This document shows positions 43,391 to 55,731 of a stretch of 64,000 nt of DNA, piece after piece. Origin of the DNA: Turritopsis dohrnii (lineage: Eukaryota > Cnidaria > Hydrozoa > Anthoathecata > Oceaniidae); the NCBI GenBank assembly GCA_027922465.2, contig BQMF02000099.1:186001-250000 (forward strand), given 5' to 3'. How positions within the stretch are numbered: position 1 is the stretch's first letter; every line of letters begins with the position of its first letter. The position numbers and the translations under genes were made by a program. The notes beneath the pieces were generated by a model. The model was not told the DNA's origin, ran no database searches, and worked only from the letters and a program-made list of their open reading frames with translations.

Positions 43391-44553
43391 TCCGAAAAAC
43401 ACTCCATCATTTGATGATGACAAAATTAAACTTTTTCAGGAACTCTTTTCAAATTGAAATTTTCAAATTGAAAATCTTTCAGGGACCTTTTTTAAAATCA
43501 AATATTCCAACACGAGTCATTATTGTTTTTTAACTCTGTAATTATCTGTATAAAAGAAAAGCGAAAACTTTAAACATATATTTTAAGATGTCTCCAGTAG
43601 TGAACTTTTGACATTTTTGATTTATTTTTTGAAGTATATCATCCTAGCTGTTAGTCTTTTCTTTTGGGATTTCTTACTACATAGTCTATACTTCACATTT
43701 CTAGATCCGATTTTATCAATTTTCTCATACTCCATTCTCAGGTAATTTTGCACAGCCTTTTTTGCTTTATAGCTAGTTCTCTTTCTAGGAATCCATTTCC
43801 ACGTATATTTCCATGTATACATATTTTTTGTAGGTAGGATGTTATTAGTTTATTCTTGTATCTATTTTTTATACCCACTATTAGGGTGATTAAAGAGACT
43901 GAAATAAAAAAAAGTTTGCTGCGTCATTATATATATACAAAGTTTAAACAAGTAATAAACGTTTTATTCAAAAACTCGCCCTGGTGTATGACTGCTTTTT
44001 CTTCAAAAGGAAATGAAAACTCTTATTAACGAAAGTTGTTGCTACATAGATTTTATTATTTCTTTATTAGTGTGACATTGTTGGGATGTTTTATTGGTAA
44101 ATATGCAAAATAATCAATTATATGAAATGATAATATTAAATGATACTATTTGCTATTAGTATCACATGCTCAAACTTATTTTTTATCTGGTCTGTTTCTC
44201 CCAGTTGTGCAGCCGAGCGGCTTCTTGTTTTTTTAGATACTATCGGAGCGAGTGTTATCTAATTTGTGTAGATAAGTTTAGGTGTCGGACCATTATAATA
44301 ACCCACCAAGGTACATTAAAAAATGATTTCTTTCTAAGTTTCATTTAGTTTGTTCCCTGATGTAAAGCTCCCATGTCATAATGACCAATAGAAAATCACA
44401 AATTTTGCGAGGGATCCCACAGAATCTAAGCAGGGGATGCCATGATATAATGCGTGTTGTTATGAATTTTTTTAGATTTTTTTTTTTCTGGGGAGGGATA
44501 AAAGAATGACTGTTTGCTACCTTGTAATACACTTCCATTTCGTTTCCTTACAG
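43391..44553. other. No recognisable gene
   Basis: AT-rich. DNase II upstream exons were looked for and not found. The ORF at 44166-44348 has no motif. Confidence 0.4.
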
Positions 44554-44891
44554 GTGACATGATCAATGAGCCACCACTGCAAAAAGTTGTCTCCCTACCT
44601 TCGCTGGCAGGTGTCCACTATCAACATTTCGCTAAAGCGGACGCTTTTGGAAAAGATTTATACCATGATTTCGTTCCACCGTCACTTAAAACCGACATCT
44701 TGACGGAGATCTGGCAACATGGGACCGTTTTTGGTCCGTCGTGTGACGGTGCGTGCTGTTAATGATATCGTCAATTTGAATATAACACTAGAGCCACAGA
44801 GTTTTCCGTTCGATAACTTTGATGATCATTCGAAATTTTTGGAACCTCCCCAAAGAAACCGTATGTTTGTGTTGGAGATATCAACCGGGAA
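44554..44891 (+). pseudogene. DNase II-like gene A, penultimate exon, frameshifted
   Basis: Acceptor CCTTACAG ends at 44553 and donor GTAGGT begins at 44892. It reads MINEPPLQKVVSLPSLAGVH and then YQHFAKADAFGKDLYHDFV, which matches the C-terminal half of DNase II (the phospholipase D-like fold acid endonuclease of lysosomes). Near 44748 the frame shifts to VRAVNDIVNLNITL and DDHSKF. Near 44835 it shifts again to PKKPYVCVGDINRE, which matches the CVGDxNR block. Two shifts in one exon indicate a pseudogene or low-quality bases. The C-terminal catalytic HxK region should be the DHSK word, which is present. Confidence 0.75.
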
Positions 44892-45219
44892 GTAGGTTTA
44901 CTTTCAGTTCAGTTCACAATAAGCGCTTGTTAGCGTTCGTCACCCTAGTATTTATTTTCCAAGTTTATAGGAACGACAATCTTCAGTTTGACCAGTGTTT
45001 TGTTTATCATGCTAGTAAAAACTGACGTGAAAAAGCAAATGGATTTGTTGTTCAAGTCAAAGGTTGCTGTTGTTAAAACATACTGATATTTCTGATGTTT
45101 CAGCCACAGCGCAGGAGGCGTTTGAATTGATAAATTGTTTCCGTTTAGATTTAGTAAACCTTTGACGAGAGATCGTGTTATTTCTTCGACACCTTACTGT
45201 AGTTTTCATTCATTTTCAG

Positions 45220-45369
45220 CCAACACAGTTCAAGCGTGGTGGAGGAACACTCTGTTTCAAAGATCAAAATATTTGGCAGCAGTTTAGCGGTATTGTTACC
45301 AACACAACCCATTGCGACCACTTGCCAATTTTAAAATCGTCACTTCTTCTTTATGTTTTGGCGATTTGA
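45220..45369 (+). CDS. DNase II-like gene A, last exon
   Basis: After the acceptor CATTTTCAG (ending at 45219) the frame joins the previous exon in phase 0. It reads TQFKRGGGTLCFKDQNIWQQ. RGGGTLC is a conserved DNase II block near the C-terminus. The stop TGA is at 45367. The end is hydrophobic (SSLLLYVLAI), longer than in the usual soluble enzyme and possibly lipid-anchored or spurious. Confidence 0.75.
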   Translation, partial: PTQFKRGGGTLCFKDQNIWQQFSGIVTNTTHCDHLPILKSSLLLYVLAI

Positions 45370-45557
45370 AATGAAGCAGGTCATGAAATACAAAAATTGG
45401 ATATGTCGGAAAAAAAAAGAAGTATGATGAAGTTGAAATGCTTTTGTCCTTTTTATTATATTAGTTTTTTGGAGACCATTTATTTGGTAAGAACTTTATA
45501 GGAATTTTGAAAAATATTTTTTAGTCATTAAAATACTAATGCACTAATATATATATA

Positions 45558-46436
45558 CTAGCCGCCAAGGCGGCGTCGCTCGCCGCCCATGTCCACCTGC
45601 TCTGTATCACTGTATCAATAAACGTCAAATTTCCTTATAAACAGCTCGTACAACTTGTGCTCAACCAGAAGCAGATTCGAAGTCACAACCTCTGGTAAAA
45701 CCAATCTTTTATCAGTGTAACAATACACTCAAAACGTAGAGAGAGAAAACTTCAACTTTTTATTAGCTTTTGTTTTAAAAAAGTTACGCACTCTAACATG
45801 GGTGCTATCAAACAGGGGAAAAATGGTTTCTCCTCTTAAAAAGTTCACACGGGAGGAGAGAAAAAAAGGCACGTGCTAAATGAATAAATAGAATAAAAAA
45901 ACGTTCGATCAGAACGCTTAACAATTAAAAGCAGAAATTAATTTATTAAAAGAAAAGCAAAAAAAAAAACATTTTGTTTTATGATACTCTTTTTTTACCT
46001 ACGGTTTTTAAACATTTTGATTGCTCAAAAAAAAAGTTCACCCGTCTCAGACAGTCAGGCAAGAGTTAGTGGCAAACCGAACATGCTGCCACGTTCTGCC
46101 ACTGCTGCTTTTTGTCCAAAATGTTTAATCAGTTAGTTTCTTTGTATTTAGTTGATGTACTGTTTTCAAAGCCAAGTCAACGTGGAATAACGTGGAACTA
46201 ACAATAATCAGGGGAATGATAAAAACAAAACGTTATTCCTATTAGTTCATCAGCCAAAAAAAGTCACGTTGCAATGGGGTTGCAATGTATTTGCTTCGAA
46301 CTCACGTCGCACACAAAAAAAGAAATAATTTCGCTCACAACTCAATCTACCATTTTGCGTGACTTACAAACAAACAAACGCACAAACAAACAAACAAACA
46401 AACAAACAGACGGAGAATCGGCTATTAATATATAGA
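45558..46436 (-). mobile_element. Non-autonomous Helitron, copy 1 of a tandem pair
   Basis: Read on minus, the element starts TCTATATATTAATAGCCG at 46436 and ends at 45558 with the hairpin GGCGGCG-AGCGA-CGCCGCC, seven bases, then CTAG. This is the Helitron pattern (5' TC, 3' hairpin plus CTRR). It abuts copy 2 directly. No Rep/helicase ORF is present. A (CAAA)n tract lies near the 5' end. Confidence 0.85.
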
Positions 46437-47316
46437 CTAGCCGCCAAGGCGGCGTCGCTCGCCGCCCATGTCCACCTGCTCTGTATCACTGTATCAATAA
46501 ACGTCAAATTTCCTTATAAACGGCTCGTACAACTTGTGTTCAACCAGAAGCAGATTCGAAGTCACAACCTCTGGTAAAACCAATCTTTTATCAGTGTAAC
46601 AATACACTCAAAACTTATAGAGAGAAAACTTCAACTTTTTATTAGCTTTTGTTTTAAAAAAGTTACGCGCTCTAACATGGGTGCTATCAAACGTAAGGGG
46701 GAAATGGTTTCTCTTCTTAAAAAGTTCACACGGGAGGAGAGAAAAAAGGCACGTGCTAAATGAATAAATAGAATAAAAAAACGTTCGATCAGAACGCTTA
46801 ACAATTAAAAGAAGAAATTAAATTATTAAAAGAAAAGGAAAAAAAAAACATTTTGTTTTATGATACTCTTTTTTTACCTATCGGTTTTTAAACATTTTGA
46901 TTGCTCAAAAAAAAAGTTCACCCGTCTCAGACAGTCAGGCAAGAGTTAGTGGCAAACCGAACATGCTGCCACGTTCTGCCACTGCTGCTTTTTGTCCAAA
47001 ATGTTTAATCAGTTAGTTTCTTTGTATTTAGTTGATGTACTGTTTTCAAAGCCAAGTCAACGTGGAATAACGTGGAACTAACAATAATCCGGGGAATGAT
47101 AAAAACAAAACGTTATTCCTATTAGTTCATCAGCCAAAAAAAGTCACGTTGCAATGGGGTTGCAATGTATTTGCTTCGAACTCACGTCGCACACAAAAAA
47201 AGAAATAATTTCGCTCACAACTCAATCTACCATTTTGCGTGACTTACAAACAAACAAACGCACAAACAAACAAACAAACAAACAAACAGACGGAGAATCG
47301 GCTATTAATATATAGA
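46437..47316 (-). mobile_element. Non-autonomous Helitron, copy 2 of a tandem pair
   Basis: Nearly identical to copy 1 (a few substitutions and small indels, for example at 46522 and around 46694). It has the same TC start (47316 on minus) and the hairpin-CTAG end at 46437. The A|T host context is at the outer borders only (a at 45557 and t at 47317), so the pair sits in one target site. Confidence 0.85.
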
Positions 47317-47671
47317 TATAAAAGCAATTTTAAAATTTTTATAAATTACGATTGCACAGATTTTCCGAACCTTGCACTTTTTTGCAGATTTTATTCGAGA
47401 TATTGACATTCACATGTTTTTAAACGCATGTTTTTTAATGTATCATACACGAACCTAGAAATAACAATAACAAACGTTTTATTGAAACAGTCTTCTAGAG
47501 CTCTCTTGTAACTGGTGTCGAGAAAAGATAATGTTTACATAACACTGTAATCATAATCCCGTTACCTTTGTCGAAGAGCATAGATAAATCTATATGCATC
47601 TAGCGCAGAAGAAAACACATTATTTGGTAGTAGAAAAGACCGTTGCTGTTTCAAGTAATCAGAAGAAGAAA

Positions 47672-47768
47672 ATGAAGGTTTTGGTTTGTCTTATGCACTT
47701 CATGATGGTTGCGCATCTCTACATGGACAATTGACTTGTATAGGAGACAATGGAAAACCAGTAGATAT
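47672..47768 (+). pseudogene. DNase II-like gene B, exon 1, frameshifted
   Basis: ATG 47672 begins a signal-peptide-like run (MKVLVCLMHFMMVAHLYMDN). After a stop in this frame, the next frame reads LTCIGDNGKPVD, the conserved start of mature DNase II. One missing base near 47730 explains both. The exon ends at the donor GTAAGT (47769), and its last two bases join exon 2 in phase. Confidence 0.7.
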
Positions 47769-47889
47769 GTAAGTAATTTCGAACAGATAACATTTCAGAT
47801 TGAAATTACATGGGGAATGAAACGAAATGCACGTCAAATAAACGTTCATTTGCAAGTAAATAAGAATGAGCAGTTTCTTCAAATGAACT

Positions 47890-50543
47890 GTTATATGTAC
47901 ACTTTTTTTCTTTCATAAGCAATAAGTTTATAAGCAACACTTGTAAATGTTCTCAAAGTTCTTCAGCAGTACTATCAAAATCTAAATAAATTAGTAACGT
48001 GAAATTTTGAACTGATGCAACACTACTAGCACGTTTTTTGAAATTATTTAGCTAAGTTGTCACACTAGGTTGCCATACTAGGTTGTATGCAATGTAATGA
48101 TGGTATGTAATGATTAAAAGTTCCTTAACTTTCCACAATTTCCTTAACTTTCCACTTAGATACTTTAATTAAACAAGTGAAACCAAGGTATTCAAGATGG
48201 GACATTATGTGTTATCGATTAATTAAGCAGCACTATAACTAAAAAATGGCCTTTTTTTAAGCAACATCACTACAAACGTCTGATCTTGATTGCTTGTGGA
48301 AAAGAAACTACTGTAGAGCTAAGGGTTGCAACGTGCTGATGTCAGCAATGAGAATTCTTCGTTAGAGTAATAAAAAAAGATAATGGAAGTAGGATTGAAA
48401 CAAATTTCAAAATCATAAGCAATAGAGGTAAACAGATTGGCTCTCTCGTGAAGATTTCTTGTAAAAAACTGCTGACTTTAATTTCATATTCACTAAGTAA
48501 GACCGGCTACCATGGCCGTATAAGAATTATGGACCCTATATTCCCTTTATGCTATGGTGCTAAATTTCTAAGCAACAACATGATCGATCCTTTTGTTTTA
48601 GTCTCAGAAAAATAAAATAAAAATTTCCCGTTTCAGGTTTTTGTTGTATAAACTACCAGAATTGGAACATGATCCTGTTCCAGAACGTGTCCAGAAAGGT
48701 CATGGTTATATATATTTCGATTCCAATAATCCGACATTCCAATTATCAAATTTCGGTATTGACAGTGTGGATAGTTGTTCTGCTCTCACGTTGAATCAAG
48801 TTTATAGGCGCTACAACAGCAATGCTACCATCAAAACCATTAAGTATATGGATGGGCCTGATAACCAATCTCATATATTTTATAATGATGAAAAGCCAGG
48901 TAAGTATTCAAAGTCATACTTAATTTTTTGGGTTAGCATTCGGTATGATGAAACCCCGATTTTATGAATTTTATGAATTGAATTTTATGAATTGGTGTCG
49001 ATTCCTCACAATCAGAGGAAACAAAGTGTGCGCGCGAATCTCCATTAACGGTTTTCAAAACGATTTACGATTTACGGAGTGCAGATGCGTTTTCAAGAGC
49101 TCGTGTATCGAAAGTATTTTGAAAGTATTTTACTTATTAAAATCAAGTATTATCGAGTGAAACGTTGTGGTTGTATGAATGATACAGAATTCTTTAAGAA
49201 CATTGTAACTGTGGTGAAAATGAACGAAACCATAGCCATTTTTTGTTAAAATTTTGCAAATTTTTTGCAAAAATTTCTTACTTCAATAACATGATATTTT
49301 CTTGCGAGATTTGCAACAAGTCATTTGATACTCCCAGGGGAAGGAATATTCATTATGCATCATGTAAACGAAAAGATGAAAGGCTTAATCGACGTGTGAA
49401 TAGAGCAATTAAAGAGATAGTTAATGTCGAAGATGTTCCTGAGGGAGATATTGAATTTATTCACAAGGAGGATGAGATTTCTATTTTAACGATCACAGAA
49501 AATCAACCACCCAACCCTACCGCAATAAAACCTTACTTGCCTGAAATAACAGTTTTTCCGACGGAATGTCAAGATGATGTGAAACTCTGGGGTGGAATGA
49601 AAATAAACGAAATCACCCGAAAATTTTCTGAAATTTATGACGAGATTGTCAAATTCCGTAAAAATTTATTAAAAATACCCTCCGGCAAGGCAGGGAAGTC
49701 ATTTATCGAAGAACTAACAACCTGGCTCCGACATTTTAATGCTCAGACAAAACTCAATTCCATCGCTTTAAAAGTATTCATGATACTACCATCTATTATG
49801 CTACAAAAGCCATCTGCGCGTTCGAAAGCCACTGATCATACTAAATGCTTAACACGACGGTTAGAGCAATGGAAAAAGGGTGAACTCGACGAAATAATGC
49901 AAGATGTTCGTATTATTCAACGAAAATTTTCGATGACGAAGAAGCGAAAAAGCACCGACGACATATCCCGAATTTTTTCAAATCTTGTTATGGAGGGAAA
50001 GCTTTCCGCCGCTTTAAAACTCTTAGACAATGAGTCAGCCGGAGTGTTGCCATATTCAGAAGCAGTATTAAATGAACTGACGAATAAACATCCCGAGGCA
50101 GCTCCAGTCAAGGAGGAAACATTGTTGAATGGACCCTTAGAACGAATTCCAGAGTATTTTTTTGATGCGTTAGACGAGAGAGACATATTTAGTGCGGCAT
50201 TACGGACAAAAGGTTCGGCAGGACCGTCAGGTATGGACGCTGACTTATACCGTAGAATTATTTGTTCGAAAAGCTTCGGAAATTCCAGCAAAGTACTCCG
50301 CGAAGAAATTGCATGCTACTGTCGAAATGTCGCAACAAAATCCTATCACCCTTCTATGATGGACTCTTATGTGGCATGCAGACTGATAGCCATAGATAAG
50401 AATCCTGGCGTTCGGCCAATAGGGGTGGGCGAGGTACTGCGTCGTATTGTTGGCAAAGTGATCAGCCATCATTGTAAGATCGAAATCAGAGAAGCTGCTG
50501 GACCTCTACAAACGTGTGCCGGACAAGGAGCAGGAGCGGAAGC
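47890..50543 (+). repeat. Tandem duplication unit 1
   Basis: Near-identical to 50554-53207 (offset 2664). One substitution was noticed at about 48054/50718 (g/a). It contains DNase II exon 2 and the first part of an R2-like LINE. Ten bases (50544-50553) at the junction match neither side. Confidence 0.9.
48637..48899 (+). CDS. DNase II-like gene B, exon 2
   Basis: Between TTTCAG (ending at 48636) and GTAAGT (at 48900). It reads FLLYKLPELEHDPVPERVQK, matching the FxxYKLP block after PVD in DNase II. GYIYFDSNNPTFQLSN follows, then a CSALTLNQVYRRYNSN stretch, ending at IFYNDEKP. Its phase fits exon 1. The following exons are replaced by the LINE, so the gene cannot be completed in this window. 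Confidence 0.8.
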
Positions 50544-50589
50544 CATCTGCTTTGTTATATGTACACTTTTTTTCTTTCATAAGCAATAA
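49243..50589 (+). pseudogene. R2-like LINE ORF, 3'-truncated copy from the duplication
   Basis: Identical to the first 434 codons of the ORF at 51907, then 15 unrelated codons read from the duplication junction. It holds the N-terminal zinc finger and the start of RT only (ending after AGQGAGAEA), so it lacks all catalytic motifs. Confidence 0.85.
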
Positions 50590-53207
50590 GTTTATAAGCA
50601 ACACTTGTAAATGTTCTCAAAGTTCTTCAGCAGTACTATCAAAATCTAAATAAATTAGTAACGTGAAATTTTGAACTGATGCAACACTACTAGCACGTTT
50701 TTTGAAATTATTTAGCTAAATTGTCACACTAGGTTGCCATACTAGGTTGTATGCAATGTAATGATGGTATGTAATGATTAAAAGTTCCTTAACTTTCCAC
50801 AATTTCCTTAACTTTCCACTTAGATACTTTAATTAAACAAGTGAAACCAAGGTATTCAAGATGGGACATTATGTGTTATCGATTAATTAAGCAGCACTAT
50901 AACTAAAAAATGGCCTTTTTTTAAGCAACATCACTACAAACGTCTGATCTTGATTGCTTGTGGAAAAGAAACTACTGTAGAGCTAAGGGTTGCAACGTGC
51001 TGATGTCAGCAATGAGAATTCTTCGTTAGAGTAATAAAAAAAGATAATGGAAGTAGGATTGAAACAAATTTCAAAATCATAAGCAATAGAGGTAAACAGA
51101 TTGGCTCTCTCGTGAAGATTTCTTGTAAAAAACTGCTGACTTTAATTTCATATTCACTAAGTAAGACCGGCTACCATGGCCGTATAAGAATTATGGACCC
51201 TATATTCCCTTTATGCTATGGTGCTAAATTTCTAAGCAACAACATGATCGATCCTTTTGTTTTAGTCTCAGAAAAATAAAATAAAAATTTCCCGTTTCAG
51301 GTTTTTGTTGTATAAACTACCAGAATTGGAACATGATCCTGTTCCAGAACGTGTCCAGAAAGGTCATGGTTATATATATTTCGATTCCAATAATCCGACA
51401 TTCCAATTATCAAATTTCGGTATTGACAGTGTGGATAGTTGTTCTGCTCTCACGTTGAATCAAGTTTATAGGCGCTACAACAGCAATGCTACCATCAAAA
51501 CCATTAAGTATATGGATGGGCCTGATAACCAATCTCATATATTTTATAATGATGAAAAGCCAGGTAAGTATTCAAAGTCATACTTAATTTTTTGGGTTAG
51601 CATTCGGTATGATGAAACCCCGATTTTATGAATTTTATGAATTGAATTTTATGAATTGGTGTCGATTCCTCACAATCAGAGGAAACAAAGTGTGCGCGCG
51701 AATCTCCATTAACGGTTTTCAAAACGATTTACGATTTACGGAGTGCAGATGCGTTTTCAAGAGCTCGTGTATCGAAAGTATTTTGAAAGTATTTTACTTA
51801 TTAAAATCAAGTATTATCGAGTGAAACGTTGTGGTTGTATGAATGATACAGAATTCTTTAAGAACATTGTAACTGTGGTGAAAATGAACGAAACCATAGC
51901 CATTTTTTGTTAAAATTTTGCAAATTTTTTGCAAAAATTTCTTACTTCAATAACATGATATTTTCTTGCGAGATTTGCAACAAGTCATTTGATACTCCCA
52001 GGGGAAGGAATATTCATTATGCATCATGTAAACGAAAAGATGAAAGGCTTAATCGACGTGTGAATAGAGCAATTAAAGAGATAGTTAATGTCGAAGATGT
52101 TCCTGAGGGAGATATTGAATTTATTCACAAGGAGGATGAGATTTCTATTTTAACGATCACAGAAAATCAACCACCCAACCCTACCGCAATAAAACCTTAC
52201 TTGCCTGAAATAACAGTTTTTCCGACGGAATGTCAAGATGATGTGAAACTCTGGGGTGGAATGAAAATAAACGAAATCACCCGAAAATTTTCTGAAATTT
52301 ATGACGAGATTGTCAAATTCCGTAAAAATTTATTAAAAATACCCTCCGGCAAGGCAGGGAAGTCATTTATCGAAGAACTAACAACCTGGCTCCGACATTT
52401 TAATGCTCAGACAAAACTCAATTCCATCGCTTTAAAAGTATTCATGATACTACCATCTATTATGCTACAAAAGCCATCTGCGCGTTCGAAAGCCACTGAT
52501 CATACTAAATGCTTAACACGACGGTTAGAGCAATGGAAAAAGGGTGAACTCGACGAAATAATGCAAGATGTTCGTATTATTCAACGAAAATTTTCGATGA
52601 CGAAGAAGCGAAAAAGCACCGACGACATATCCCGAATTTTTTCAAATCTTGTTATGGAGGGAAAGCTTTCCGCCGCTTTAAAACTCTTAGACAATGAGTC
52701 AGCCGGAGTGTTGCCATATTCAGAAGCAGTATTAAATGAACTGACGAATAAACATCCCGAGGCAGCTCCAGTCAAGGAGGAAACATTGTTGAATGGACCC
52801 TTAGAACGAATTCCAGAGTATTTTTTTGATGCGTTAGACGAGAGAGACATATTTAGTGCGGCATTACGGACAAAAGGTTCGGCAGGACCGTCAGGTATGG
52901 ACGCTGACTTATACCGTAGAATTATTTGTTCGAAAAGCTTCGGAAATTCCAGCAAAGTACTCCGCGAAGAAATTGCATGCTACTGTCGAAATGTCGCAAC
53001 AAAATCCTATCACCCTTCTATGATGGACTCTTATGTGGCATGCAGACTGATAGCCATAGATAAGAATCCTGGCGTTCGGCCAATAGGGGTGGGCGAGGTA
53101 CTGCGTCGTATTGTTGGCAAAGTGATCAGCCATCATTGTAAGATCGAAATCAGAGAAGCTGCTGGACCTCTACAAACGTGTGCCGGACAAGGAGCAGGAG
53201 CGGAAGC
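50554..53207 (+). repeat. Tandem duplication unit 2
   Basis: Second copy of the unit at 47890. It continues without a break into the rest of the LINE, so this is the original arrangement on the right side, while copy 1 keeps the original left side (DNase II exon 1). Confidence 0.9.
51301..51563 (+). pseudogene. Duplicated DNase II exon 2
   Basis: Copy of 48637-48899 with the same splice sites. There is no exon 1 in front of it because the duplication starts inside intron 1. A transcript from gene B could include exon 2 twice or skip it. Confidence 0.8.
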
Positions 53208-54693
53208 TGCCATCCATGCGATGCGTCAAATATTTGAAGAAGACGGAACCGATGCAGTACTACTAATTGATGCTAAAAACGCGTTTAATTGTTTGAACCG
53301 TTCGGCTGCGTTGCACAATATACGCATAATATGTCCTGTTTTAGCAATCTATCTCGCTAATACTTACCGAGTTCCAGCAAAGTTTTTTTTCAGCGGAGGA
53401 GCAACTATTCTTTCTCGTGAGGGTACCACCCAGGGAGACCCGTTAGCTATGCCGTGGTACGCACTTTGTACAGTTTCGATCATAGATGCTTTGCGAATAT
53501 TCGAACCCTCTGTAAAACAGGTATGGCTTGCGAATGACGGAAGTGCTGGTGGGTCTTTGCCGTCATTGTACTCATATTACATGAAGTTGGAGGAAATCGG
53601 GAAAAAATACGGGTATTTTGTAAATAGGAAGAAATGTGTGCTTATTGTTAAAAATGAAGAGCTCGCTGATAAAGCAAGTAATATTTTTGGTGATTCTGTG
53701 ATCATAACTGCACAAGGACAACGCCACTTGGGAGCTTGTCTAGGTTCGCACCAGTTCAAAAGCGAGTGTTGTGCGAGAATTGTTAGTGATTGGCAAAAAC
53801 AACTTGAACTTCTTAATGACATCGCTATCACCCAACCTCAGACCGCATATGTATTATACACCAAAGCATTCAAATCGAAATTCACTTATTTCTTTCGAAC
53901 AATCGAGGGTTTTGATGAATTTGTTAGACCTTTAGACGATCTTTTAAACGACAAGCTTCTGCCCAATTTATTTGGAGGGCCATGTCTCACAATTACAGAT
54001 CATCGAGATCTTCTATCACTTAACTCATCATCTGGAGGAATGGGTCTCAACATTTTGTCACATGAAGCCAAAACCCAGCATCAAGCTTCTGTTGAGATAA
54101 CTTCTCTGCACACCAAATCGATCGTTCACCAATGCGATATTATGCTTCCGTACAACGCCAACGGGGAAACAGCTGCTGCTATAAAATCCAAAGTTTCAGC
54201 ACGAACGACCAAACAGAAAAGTGAAAGGAGAACAAACATTACTGCGAATCTTCCAGTACAACTAAAAAGGAGCATGGAACAAGCAACCGATAAAGGAGCA
54301 AGCTCCTGGTTAACAGCTTTACCGTTAAAGGAACAGAATTTAGACCTCAACAAGAGCGAATTCCATGATGCAATCAGGTTGAGATATAATGAGAAACTCG
54401 AGAATCTTCCATCACACTGCACTTGTGGAGAACAGTTTGATGTTCAACATGCAATGTCATGTAAGAAAGGCGGATTCATTTCCGAGAGACACGATAACAT
54501 ACGTGACTTTCTGACAACATGCATAGATCGAGTTTGCAGAGACGTTCAAGTTGAGCCACATTTACTTCCCGTTACTGGCGAAACCTTTCACCTTCGCACT
54601 GCAAACACAGGCAATGACTCTCGACTCGACATCCCAGGGACTTCTGGAGAAAAGGAGAAACTGCATTCTTCGACATTCGTATCACGCATGTAA
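51907..54693 (+). pseudogene. R2-like LINE ORF: zinc finger, RT, zinc knuckle
   Basis: 928 codons. The likely real start is M17 (51955), giving an N-terminal C-x2-C-x12-H-x3-C finger (C21, C24, H37, C41). RT motifs follow: GVRPIGVGEVLRRIVGKVI, VLLIDAKNAFNCLNRS and REGTTQGDPLAMPWYAL. The catalytic box reads WLANDGSAGG, with N543-D544 where aspartate-aspartate is required. The C-terminus has CTCGEQFDVQHAMSC, a zinc knuckle like that before the restriction-like endonuclease of R2-group LINEs. At about 54640 the frame is lost and the endonuclease-like part continues in another frame to 55037. The N and the frameshift both predict an inactive copy. Confidence 0.8.
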
Positions 54694-55037
54694 ACTCCAA
54701 TACGCCACAAATCTTCAGGCGTCATGAAGAAGCGAAGAAAAGGGAGTATTTGCAGCGAGTACTGGACATCGAGCACGGAAGTTTTACTGCTTTAGTATTT
54801 GGAACGAACGGAGGAGCTGGTGAGAGATGCAAAAAATTCTTATCCGTTTTGTCGAAGAAATTATGTGAAAAAAATGATGAGGACTATGGACAGGTTATTA
54901 CGTGGTTACGTACTAGACTGTCAATGGAAATTACTAGATCGGCATTATTGTGTCTGAGAGGTTCAAGAGCACCTTTTCGGAAGTATATGGACGTTTCTAA
55001 CCAAAGCCTTGACAATGCCATAAGTTACATTGCCTGA
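54642..55037 (+). pseudogene. C-terminal part of the R2-like LINE in a shifted frame
   Basis: A different frame from the main ORF reads DFWRKGETAFFDIRITHVN, then LDIEHGSFTALVFGTNGGAG, and ends ISYIA at the stop at 55037. The xFFDIR pattern after the zinc knuckle is where R2-type elements carry their PD-(D/E)XK-like nuclease, but I cannot confirm the fold. The ATG at 54750 is internal, not a gene start. Confidence 0.65.
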
Positions 55038-55723
55038 TTTATCTGTTTATTTGTTTCTTTTGAGAGAGTATCCTTCACTTCGTGGCCTTTTGTTCTTACG
55101 CTTCCAAGATGCAATTAGCCCACTTGCTACTCCAATACACTTCTATTTAGAGTTACCATGCCTACTTCGGGATGCGAGTCGCTGGTATTCTAATGTCCTA
55201 TATTATATTTTATAATATATTTTTATAATATATTTTTTTAATTTATGTTTATTTTATACATATCTAATATCTTTTTAATCTAATATTGTAAATTTATTTA
55301 TGTAATAAAGGATTCGTTCTTTCTTTTATGAATTGAACCTCTCCCTATAGAGATAGGAAAGTGCCGATTATAGGACAGAAATTGTATCATGGGAAATCAT
55401 ATGATTTCGGGGATTTCCCTACTATAGCTATTTACTAATATTATCATATAAGACCTTTGTTTTCATAACGCGAAACGAGTTATGAAATGTGTTCAGCTTT
55501 TGTTTTGATTACATGGCATTTTTTTATTTTGATTACATAACAAAATTCTCAAATAACAACACGTAAGCAGTTTTTATAATAATAACCACAAACTACTCAT
55601 AAATGTAAACAATTAAATATCTCATAAAAATGTCCATAGGGAAATTCCCAATTGTAGTAAAAAGCAGTTTGTAGCAGTTTAAACTTTATAACATAAATGA
55701 GCTAACAATACTTATAACATACA
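55038..55723. other. LINE 3' end, then possible left flank of the viral element
   Basis: An AT-rich tail with AATAAA at 55304-55309 probably ends the LINE. From about 55320 the base composition changes. A dyad (GGGAAATCATATGATTTCGG, 55390-55409) lies here. The left end of the endogenous virus is probably in this stretch, but no terminal repeat can be matched because the right end is outside the window. Confidence 0.4.
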
Positions 55724-55731
55724 GATCAGCG

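Noticed and set aside
46359..46577. 72-aa ORF across the Helitron junction
   Set aside because: It spans the junction of two transposons and begins in a (CAAA)n tract.
54750..55037. Separate 95-aa gene
   Set aside because: It is the tail of the LINE ORF in a shifted frame; its ATG is internal.
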